From positions 1 to 8,308 of the forward strand of contig JAEWWY010000443.1 of the NCBI GenBank assembly GCA_023458835.1: a stretch of DNA of 8,308 bases, given 5' to 3'. This DNA is from Bacillota bacterium. Its GTDB lineage: Bacteria; Bacillota; Clostridia; Christensenellales; Aristaeellaceae. Numbering within the stretch: position 1 is the first letter of the stretch; every line of letters begins with the position of its first letter. A program made the position numbers and the translations under genes. The notes beneath the pieces are model-generated. The model worked only from the letters and a program-made list of their open reading frames with translations, was not told where the DNA came from and did not search any database. Shown here one piece after another: positions 1-4,796 of the stretch.

Positions 1-4
1 GCAG

Positions 5-1039
5 ATGCATGTTCAGGAAGCCCGCGCCATTGCGCAAGAATGGGTGGAACAATATGGCTCCCGCTTCCCGGGGTACTGCGGCGCGTATCTGTCCGGCTCT
101 TTTTTGCAGGCGTCAAAGGATGACGACTGGCCGGAAACCTCGGATATTGACATCGTCCTTGTCATAGAGACGGAACTTCCTAAGACAAAGCCCGGAAAAT
201 TTCAATACCGGGGCCTGCTGCTGGAAACTACGCTGATCCGCAGAGCGGAATACGCTTCGCCGGAGCATATCCTGACAACACATTATCTCGCATACGCATT
301 GCACATAGACGGCATTCTGGCCGATCCAAAGGGCTGGCTTAAGCCGTTGCATCTTGAAATCAAGGCGGAGTATGCCAAAGCTTGCTGGGTGCGCAAACGC
401 TGCCAAAGCTTTATTGATCATATCAAAGACTGCATCGGCAGCTTTTCTGCAGGCCTGCCTTTTCATGATCTGGCAATGCGATGGCTGTTTCCCACCGGGA
501 TCACCACCTTCCCGATCCTTGCGGCCGCGCTGCAAAATTGTACGGTGCGCAAGCGTTACACAGCCGCCCGAAAAGTCCTGGAGGCATATGGCCTGATGGA
601 TCTTTATCCTCCGCTGATATCCTTGTTGACAGGGGATGCGCTAAGGGCAGACAGCCTGCCCGGACACCTTCGGGAATTGGAGTCCACCTTTGACCTTGCC
701 GCAAGCACCGGCGGCCCCTCCGCCGAATATCCGTTCCGAAGCGACATATCGCAAGCTTCCCGGTCCATTGCCATAGACGGCTGCCGGCAGTTGGTGGAAT
801 CGCCCTATCCAATGGAGGCGGTATTCTGGATGGCAGCCACATTTGCCCGATGCCATGCCATTCTTTCCATGGATGCGCCGGATATACACCAAAATAGACT
901 GCCGGCGTTTCAAGCCTTTATGTCTGCTATGGGCATCACCGGCCCCGAAGCAATGGTCCGGCGGAATCAACAACTGCTGGCCTTCCTGCCGCAGGTGGAA
1001 AAGGCCGCAGGGGAGATACTGCAAAGGGGGCGCCTATGA
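5..1039 (+). CDS. Nucleotidyltransferase-fold protein of unknown substrate
   Basis: A 344-residue protein whose N-terminal third carries the pol-beta-type nucleotidyltransferase signature. Gly31-Ser32 follows a hydrophobic strand, Asp47-x-Asp49 supplies the first two metal-binding acids (TSDIDIVLV), and Glu74 in LLLETTLI is a plausible third. This family transfers nucleotides to small molecules, RNA or proteins; aminoglycoside and lincosamide adenylyltransferases belong to it, but I see nothing that fixes the substrate. The C-terminal two thirds look helical, without a second recognisable domain. The insert between GS and DxD (residues 33-46, acidic) is longer than in minimal DNA-polymerase-beta-like enzymes. 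The start is uncertain: only four bases precede this ATG, so neither a ribosome site nor an upstream in-frame start can be judged. The stop overlaps the next start (ATGA), so the downstream flavoprotein is translationally coupled. The fold assignment is fairly sure; the function is unknown. Confidence 0.72.
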   Translation: MHVQEARAIAQEWVEQYGSRFPGYCGAYLSGSFLQASKDDDWPETSDIDIVLVIETELPKTKPGKFQYRGLLLETTLIRRAEYASPEHILTTHYLAYALHIDGILADPKGWLKPLHLEIKAEYAKACWVRKRCQSFIDHIKDCIGSFSAGLPFHDLAMRWLFPTGITTFPILAAALQNCTVRKRYTAARKVLEAYGLMDLYPPLISLLTGDALRADSLPGHLRELESTFDLAASTGGPSAEYPFRSDISQASRSIAIDGCRQLVESPYPMEAVFWMAATFARCHAILSMDAPDIHQNRLPAFQAFMSAMGITGPEAMVRRNQQLLAFLPQVEKAAGEILQRGRL

Positions 1040-1581
1040 AAACGCTGATTTTTCATGGTTCTCCCAGAAAAAACGGCGATACATCCGGCCTGGTGAACAA
1101 ATTGCTGGAAGGATTAAAGGGTGAATATAAGATCGTCCGCGCCTATGACTGCGGCATTGCGCCATGCATAGACTGTAGATATTGTTGGGACAACGGCGGC
1201 TGCTGCATCCAGGATCACATGCAGGAGGTTTACGCCTATATCCAGGAATGCGATCATATCCTGATCGCTTCTCCCATCTACTTTTCCGAACTGACCGGCG
1301 CTTTGTTAAGTGTGGCAAGCCGCCTGCAAACCTATTATTGCGCCAGGTTCTTTCGAAAGGAAACACCTATCCCCAAAGAAAAAAAGGGTGCTGTCCTCCT
1401 TGTTGGCGGCGGAGATGGGGATGCGGCACAGGCTTACCGCACCGCCTGGACCCTGCTGCGCCACATGAACGCAAAGGATATTCTGCCTGCGGTCTGTTAT
1501 CATGATACAAACAATCACCCTGCGCTGGAGGATAAAGATACGCTGGCCGCGCTGGACCGGATCGTCCGCTTCTTTGAATGA
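1036..1581 (+). CDS. NAD(P)H-dependent FMN oxidoreductase, iron-sulfur flavoprotein-like
   Basis: A 181-residue flavodoxin-fold protein, normal length for NADPH-dependent FMN reductase/ISF-like enzymes. The N-terminal strand and phosphate loop (HGSPRKNGDTSGL, residues 7-19) should hold FMN phosphate, and ASPIYFSELTG (about residues 79-89) is the second FMN loop with the usual SPIYF motif. Residues 44-56 form a Cys-x2-Cys-x2-Cys-x5-Cys cluster (C44, C47, C50, C56, plus adjacent C57), the pattern that binds a [4Fe-4S] cluster in archaeal and clostridial iron-sulfur flavoproteins. Such proteins are cytosolic electron carriers or reductases. The substrate here is unknown. The ATG overlaps the stop of the nucleotidyltransferase gene, and the GGGGG tract at 1026-1030 serves as ribosome site, so the two are co-translated. 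The family is secure; presence of the cluster is inferred from spacing alone. Confidence 0.9.
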   Translation: MKTLIFHGSPRKNGDTSGLVNKLLEGLKGEYKIVRAYDCGIAPCIDCRYCWDNGGCCIQDHMQEVYAYIQECDHILIASPIYFSELTGALLSVASRLQTYYCARFFRKETPIPKEKKGAVLLVGGGDGDAAQAYRTAWTLLRHMNAKDILPAVCYHDTNNHPALEDKDTLAALDRIVRFFE

Positions 1582-1585
1582 ACCT

Positions 1586-1628
1586 GCCCTGTTATGCCAT
1601 CCGGGAATGAGGCGGGAGAGGACAGGGC
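1586..1628 (+). other. Hairpin just after the flavoprotein gene
   Basis: GCCCTGT (1586-1592) pairs with ACAGGGC (1622-1628) and encloses an inner GCC/GGC pair. It begins five bases after the stop codon. No T-run follows, so it is not a classic intrinsic terminator. It could be a 3'-end processing or stabilising structure, or chance. Confidence 0.3.
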
Positions 1629-1761
1629 CGCTGTACAACCTTTGGAACTTTGTCCAGGCATGCACGGGCACCCGCGCCATGGGAAGCATACAGTTGCATG
1701 GATTCCAAGGAAGGATGATATCTTCCCTTGTCCCTGAATCAAAGAAAATTGTAAAGCGCGC

Positions 1762-1790
1762 TTGACATTTTTTATCGAATGGTTTATGAT
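1762..1790 (+). promoter_or_regulatory. Sigma-A-type promoter for the XRE/membrane-protein pair
   Basis: TTGACA (1762-1767) and TATGAT (1785-1790) are separated by exactly 17 bases, a near-perfect housekeeping promoter. The predicted transcript would start near 1796-1798, about 38 bases before the GTG start of the regulator gene. Two 8-bp palindromes, ATGATCAT (1786-1793) and TTACGTAA (1793-1800), overlap the -10 box and the start point, where a repressor would block transcription. Confidence 0.88.
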
Positions 1791-1800
1791 CATTACGTAA
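1786..1800. promoter_or_regulatory. Candidate operator: paired 8-bp palindromes over the -10 box
   Basis: Perfect palindromes ATGATCAT (1786-1793) and TTACGTAA (1793-1800) share one base and cover the -10 element and predicted start point. The first gene downstream encodes an XRE repressor, so autoregulation through this site is a reasonable inference. Binding itself is not shown by the sequence. Confidence 0.4.
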
Positions 1801-1834
1801 AGCCTGCCTTACATTCCCGAAAGGAGAGCCATCC

Positions 1835-2038
1835 GTGAAGAACAGATTGGAGGAATTGCGAAAACGGCAGGGCATCGGCCAGGAAGCGCTGGCGGACATA
1901 TTGCAGGTATCCCGGCAAACCATCAGTTCCCTGGAAAACGGGCGGTACAATCCCTCCATCCTGCTGGCCATGAAAATCGCCAGGTACTTTCACCTGCCGG
2001 TGGAAGAGGTTTTTTTGTATGAGGAGGAGCAGCAATGA
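1835..2038 (+). CDS. XRE-family helix-turn-helix regulator (YozG-like)
   Basis: A 67-residue protein that is almost entirely one Cro/CI-type helix-turn-helix domain. The N-terminal helix (RLEELRKRQG) is followed by helix 2 (QEALADIL, 16-23), the recognition helix (SRQTISSLENG, 26-36) and a C-terminal pair ending with the FHLPVEEVF segment (52-60) typical of small YozG-like regulators. The start is GTG at 1835, supported by a strong AAGGAGAG ribosome site at 1821-1828; an in-frame ATG does not occur until much later. The stop overlaps the next ATG (ATGA), so regulator and membrane protein are made together. In Firmicutes such tiny XRE proteins often sit before a small membrane protein and probably control their own operon. 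Target genes beyond this unit are unknown. Confidence 0.93.
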   Translation: MKNRLEELRKRQGIGQEALADILQVSRQTISSLENGRYNPSILLAMKIARYFHLPVEEVFLYEEEQQ

Positions 2039-2457
2039 AAAACAGACGGTTTCTATTTCTCGTTCTTGCCCTGTCTGGGGCTGCGCTGATATTGGCCGGC
2101 ATCTTTTTGTTTCCCGAAGATGCGCAAAAAAAGGCCGCAGGCGCATGCTACGGCTTGGGCTCGTCGGCCTTCGGGCTGGGCGCGGCCTGGTTTATAAGTA
2201 CATTTTTCCCTTCTCTTGACGACCCGCAGGTGAAACGGCGCAAAGCCATCGCGGTATCGGATGAAAGGAACGTCGTTATCCGTGACAAGACGGGGGCCAT
2301 GGTAGAAAAATGGACCACCTATGGGCTGACCGCATGGATACTGGTGGAGGGGCTAGTGTTTAACGACGTATTGCACATCCTGCCGCCATTGATTTTGCTG
2401 ATACTCCGTTTTGTGCTGATGGTGTTCTATACCAACCGGTACATGAAAACAATGTAA
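2035..2457 (+). CDS. Small four-helix membrane protein, DUF2178/DUF6442-like
   Basis: A 140-residue hydrophobic protein with four likely membrane helices: residues 6-26, 36-58, 94-109 and 112-132. Between helices 2 and 3 is a charged loop (59-92) containing SDERNVVIRDKTGA (75-88), resembling the DERN-x-IR-x-K motif of DUF2178/DUF6442-type membrane proteins that commonly follow a small XRE regulator. No catalytic residues are evident. It may be a sensor or stress-related membrane protein working with the regulator, but that is guesswork. The start is firm: AGGAGG at 2022-2027 lies seven bases upstream, and the ATG overlaps the regulator stop. The gene ends only 13 bases from the end of the convergent AEC permease gene. 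The membrane topology is clear; the DUF name is from memory of the motif. Confidence 0.75.
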   Translation: MKNRRFLFLVLALSGAALILAGIFLFPEDAQKKAAGACYGLGSSAFGLGAAWFISTFFPSLDDPQVKRRKAIAVSDERNVVIRDKTGAMVEKWTTYGLTAWILVEGLVFNDVLHILPPLILLILRFVLMVFYTNRYMKTM

Positions 2458-2475
2458 TTTGCGAAGCAGCTTACA
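2453..2475. terminator. Weak hairpin shared by two convergent gene ends
   Basis: TGTAA (2453-2457) pairs with TTACA (2471-2475), and inside it TGC/GCA pair around a GAA loop, with internal mismatches. It contains the stop codons of both convergent genes (TAA at 2455-2457 on plus; TAA at 2473-2471 on minus). There is no proper T-tract on either side, so termination by this short structure is doubtful. Confidence 0.25.
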
Positions 2476-3409
2476 AATACCCCAGCTCCTTGAACACAAA
2501 CACAAACAGGAAGATAGTAATCAACGATACCCCCGTAGTGAAAGCCACCAACTGCCCCGCCAGCTTCCCGTCCGCCCCCATCTGCTGGGCCATGGTATAG
2601 CTGGAAACCGCGGTGGGCGACGCGAATAATACCAGCAGGGCCAGCAGCGCCTCGCCCCGGAATCCCAATACAGCCGCCAGGGGCAAAAAAATGCCGGGCA
2701 CCAGCACCATGCGGGCAATGAGCCCAAGGGTCAACTGCCGGGCGTTTTCCTTTATATCGGAAGCATGCAAAGACCCTCCCAGCGTCAAAAGACACAAGGG
2801 CGTAGCCACCGCGGACATATCCTTGATGGTCTTTTTGATCACGATGGGCAGAGGGATGCGAAGCACCAGTACCACAATGCCCATGACGGCGGCAATTACC
2901 AGCGGATTTTTTACGATGCTCAGCGCGATATGCCTTACGCTCACCCGCCCCATACGAAAATACTCCAGGATAAAAACGGCCAGGGCATTGCTTAGCGGCA
3001 CGAAAACACTTCCCAGCAGCGCTACGGAGGCGGCATTCCCCTCCCCGTACAGCGAAACGGCAATGGCTAGCCCAAAGATCAGAAAATTGCTGCGGATAAT
3101 GGCCTGTATGAGGGATGCCCGTTTTTTGTCGTCCTTTTCCAGCTTGGGAATCAGCACCATCGAAAGGCCGAAGATCACGAACACGCATGCGACGGTATAG
3201 CCCATCAAGCCGGGATTGAAGGCTTGGCTCAAATCCACCGCATACAGGTTTTGAAAAAGCAGGATCGGTAAAAAGATGCGAAAAGCAATGGCGTCCACCT
3301 TGCGCAGCACGGCTTCGTCCGCCAGGCCCAGCCTTTTGGCACCCATGCCCACCAGCATCATCAACAATAACGGAAGCACCACCTGGGCTGATACGATAAG
3401 ATTCTCCAA
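2471..3409 (-). CDS. AEC (auxin efflux carrier) family permease
   Basis: A 312-residue integral membrane protein, the usual size for bacterial AEC transporters, which export organic acids or amino-acid-like anions. About ten helices are visible. Family landmarks are VRKVDAIAF-type sequence after helix 1 (here LRKVDAIAFRIFLPILLF, 35-52), IVKNPLVIAAVMG (165-177), and the C-terminal SPTAVSSYTMAQQMGAD (264-280). I place the start at the TTG at 3409, giving MENLIVSAQVV. It follows a purine-rich ribosome site (3412-3427), leaves a 31-base gap to the upstream gene, and matches family length. A longer frame from TTG at 3478 adds 23 hydrophilic residues, overlaps the EamA gene and lacks a good ribosome site. 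Probably co-transcribed with the EamA exporter upstream. Substrate not deducible. Confidence 0.9.
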   Translation of the reverse strand: MENLIVSAQVVLPLLLMMLVGMGAKRLGLADEAVLRKVDAIAFRIFLPILLFQNLYAVDLSQAFNPGLMGYTVACVFVIFGLSMVLIPKLEKDDKKRASLIQAIIRSNFLIFGLAIAVSLYGEGNAASVALLGSVFVPLSNALAVFILEYFRMGRVSVRHIALSIVKNPLVIAAVMGIVVLVLRIPLPIVIKKTIKDMSAVATPLCLLTLGGSLHASDIKENARQLTLGLIARMVLVPGIFLPLAAVLGFRGEALLALLVLFASPTAVSSYTMAQQMGADGKLAGQLVAFTTGVSLITIFLFVFVFKELGYL

Positions 3410-3440
3410 CGCTCCCCTTCCCTTCCTGATCCATGAAAAG

Positions 3441-4367
3441 CTATATGGATGCTTTTGTGTTTTTTGCTTCCCGCCCAACTTGGGCCCTTAAATACATAAA
3501 CAGCCCCAGCAGCACCACAGCGCCGCCCGTGAGCAGCAGCGCGCCGGGCCTTTCATCAAACATCAAAAGCGCCCAAAGCATGGCCCCAACCGGTTCCCCC
3601 AGCAGGGCGAAGGATACCACATGGGCGCTGACCATCCCCAAGGTGTAGGTGAATACCGCATGGCCCAGCAGCGTGCAGCCCAGTACCAGCCCGGCCAGAT
3701 ACCAGGCCGACCCGCCGGGCAGGCGGAAGCCGCCGCCCAGCGGCAGCAGGAGGGCCAGAAAGCAGGCCGTAGCCAGATAGACAAACACGGTATAGCCCAG
3801 CGCCGGCATGCTTTTGCGGGCATGGCGGCCACAGAGCCAATGCCCGGCCATGGCCACCGCGCCAAGCAAGGCCATCAGGTCGCCGCCGATGTCCCCGCCC
3901 AGCCCGCCCAGGCTGTTGGCGCCAATCAGAAGCGCGCCCAAAAGCGCCACCAGCGCCCCGGGCCTGGCGGATTTCTGCATCGGTTCCCGCAACAAAAGCC
4001 CTGAAAAGGCCGCTACAAACAGGGGCTGGGTGCATACCAGCGCCACGGAAGCAAAGGTGCTGGTGCTTTCAAGGGACGTCATCCAGGTATAGTAGTGCAG
4101 CGCCAGAAAAACCGCGGCCAGCACACCGAAAAAAAGCTCACGTCCCGGCGCGCGCAACACCTGCGCCAGGGAGGAACGCGTTTCGTTTTCACGCCTGCGC
4201 AGGGAAAAGGGCAGCAAAAGCAGGCCCGAAAAGAGCATACGCAAAAAGGCCACCGTTACCGGGGTCGCGCCCTGCAAAAGCGCCCCCTTCACCAGCGGCC
4301 CGCTGTAGGATACCATCGCAACGCCCAGGATCACCAGCAGATAGGCTTTCTTTTGTGAGGCAGGCAT
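3441..4367 (-). CDS. EamA-family (DMT superfamily) transporter
   Basis: A 308-residue protein with ten predicted membrane helices in two EamA repeats. Each repeat ends with the typical Glu-Pro element: LLLREPM (125-130 region) in the first and LLGEPVGAMLWALLMFDERP (255-274) in the second, followed by a Gly-rich last helix (GGAVVLLGLFMYL). Members of this family usually export amino acids or other small metabolites, and the substrate cannot be read from sequence. The start ATG at 4367 has an excellent AAGGAG site (4380-4375) seven bases upstream. The open frame continues to 4493, but that extension runs through dispersed repeats and encodes unlikely protein. It is the first gene of a minus-strand unit with the AEC permease 31 bases downstream. 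No clear promoter is visible; the immediate upstream DNA is repeat-derived. Confidence 0.92.
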   Translation of the reverse strand: MPASQKKAYLLVILGVAMVSYSGPLVKGALLQGATPVTVAFLRMLFSGLLLLPFSLRRRENETRSSLAQVLRAPGRELFFGVLAAVFLALHYYTWMTSLESTSTFASVALVCTQPLFVAAFSGLLLREPMQKSARPGALVALLGALLIGANSLGGLGGDIGGDLMALLGAVAMAGHWLCGRHARKSMPALGYTVFVYLATACFLALLLPLGGGFRLPGGSAWYLAGLVLGCTLLGHAVFTYTLGMVSAHVVSFALLGEPVGAMLWALLMFDERPGALLLTGGAVVLLGLFMYLRAQVGREAKNTKASI

Positions 4368-4400
4368 AAGGCATCTCCTTTTGTTTTGCCCGTAGCATTT

Positions 4401-4438
4401 GATGAAAAGATTCTTTGAGCTGCACCCTCGGAATGACA
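4401..4438 (-). repeat. Dispersed intergenic repeat of the TGTCATTCCGAG...AGAATCTTT type
   Basis: Read on the minus strand it begins TGTCATTCCGAGGG and ends AAAGAATCTTTTCATC. I recognise this general pattern as a short sequence scattered between genes in many gut Firmicutes. It lies 34 bases upstream of the EamA start codon, so it is probably part of that gene's leader or promoter region. Recognition is from memory; copy number needs a genome search. Confidence 0.5.
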
Positions 4439-4442
4439 GGGC

Positions 4443-4557
4443 GCGGTGATTGGCTGATATTGCCCGAAAACAGTGCCGCCATGGACACCTCATCCGGCGC
4501 TGCGCGCCACCTTCCCCTCAAGGGGAAGGCTCGGAATACGTGTAGCGCAATCACCGC
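4443..4557. repeat. 115-bp element bounded by 10-bp inverted repeats
   Basis: GCGGTGATTG (4443-4452) is the exact reverse complement of CAATCACCGC (4548-4557). Between them lie two compact hairpins (4496-4508 and 4510-4529). The layout resembles a miniature inverted-repeat element or a long folded RNA. No target-site duplication could be confirmed by eye. Confidence 0.5.
4496..4529. repeat. Tandem hairpins GGCGC/GCGCC and CCTTCCCCT/AGGGGAAGG
   Basis: GGCGC-TGC-GCGCC (4496-4508) is followed at once by CCTTCCCCT (4510-4518), CA, AGGGGAAGG (4521-4529), a 9-bp-arm perfect hairpin. The combination CTCATCCGGCG...CACCTTCCCCTCAAGGGGAAGG resembles a well-populated intergenic repeat of Oscillospiraceae and related genomes, from memory. 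No T-run follows on either strand. Confidence 0.6.
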
Positions 4558-4589
4558 CTCCGGCAGAAAAGCCAATAAACAAACGATGC

Positions 4590-4668
4590 CGTAGGGGAGA
4601 TTATTAATCGCCCTCATGTTGCGGTCAGGATATGTCACTTGGCGGGCGATTGATAAATCGCCCCTACG
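4590..4668. repeat. Inverted doublet of a 24-25-bp palindromic repeat (REP/BIME-like)
   Basis: The unit at 4590-4613 starts CGTAGGGG and ends AATCGCCC. Its near-exact inverse is at 4644-4668, which starts GGGCGATT and ends CCCCTACG. Aligned, they differ by two substitutions and one indel. Each unit is itself palindromic (GGGCGATT/AATCGCCC in the right copy), and the pair folds on itself across a 30-base spacer. This is the head-to-head architecture of REP doublets or tiny MITEs. Confidence 0.7.
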
Positions 4669-4771
4669 AGTGAGGCGTTATTTCCCACCTGATACTCCGC
4701 CGGCATTTGAGCTCGGGGAAAAGCGCCCTTATTCATTATCCTATAATAAAGTTTTCCGGGTGGGTGCGGAA

Positions 4772-4796
4772 GGGCCTTTTTTTCAAAAAAGGTCCC
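4772..4796 (-). terminator. Hairpin embedding the mnmG stop codon
   Basis: On the minus strand GGG-A-CCTTTTT pairs with AAAAAGGCCC around a TGAA loop: a ten-base-pair stem with one bulge. The mnmG stop TGA (4785-4783) sits in the loop. The stem contains its own A and T runs, but no U-tract follows, so it may stop transcription poorly. Similar TTTTTTCAAAAAA hairpins at gene ends are, from memory, common in Clostridia. Confidence 0.45.

Larger units (their letters stand above)
4368..4782. other. Non-coding repeat island between mnmG and the EamA gene
   Basis: This 415-base gap contains no credible gene. It holds, in order, a TGTCATTCCGAG-type dispersed repeat (4401-4438), a segment bounded by 10-bp inverted repeats (4443-4557) with two strong hairpins inside, and an inverted doublet of a 24-25-base palindromic unit (4590-4668). 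A less structured AT-rich tail follows (4669-4771), and the mnmG-end hairpin lies at the boundary. A plus-strand open frame across 4616-4975 is judged spurious. Confidence 0.8.

Noticed and set aside
1701..1740. Imperfect inverted repeat GATTC...AAGGAAGG/CTTCCCTT...GAATC upstream of the XRE promoter
   Set aside because: Pairing is interrupted by bulges and the loop is long; no T-run follows. It could be chance, so it is not listed as a terminator or operator.
2427..3434. Second long minus-strand frame over the AEC permease
   Set aside because: The +1 shifted frame gives a Gly/Arg/His-rich, non-membrane translation, while the neighbouring frame encodes a coherent ten-helix permease.
4368..4493. 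42-codon N-terminal extension of the EamA protein
   Set aside because: It reads through dispersed repeats with Cys/Arg-rich translation; the ATG at 4367 has a textbook ribosome site and fits family length.
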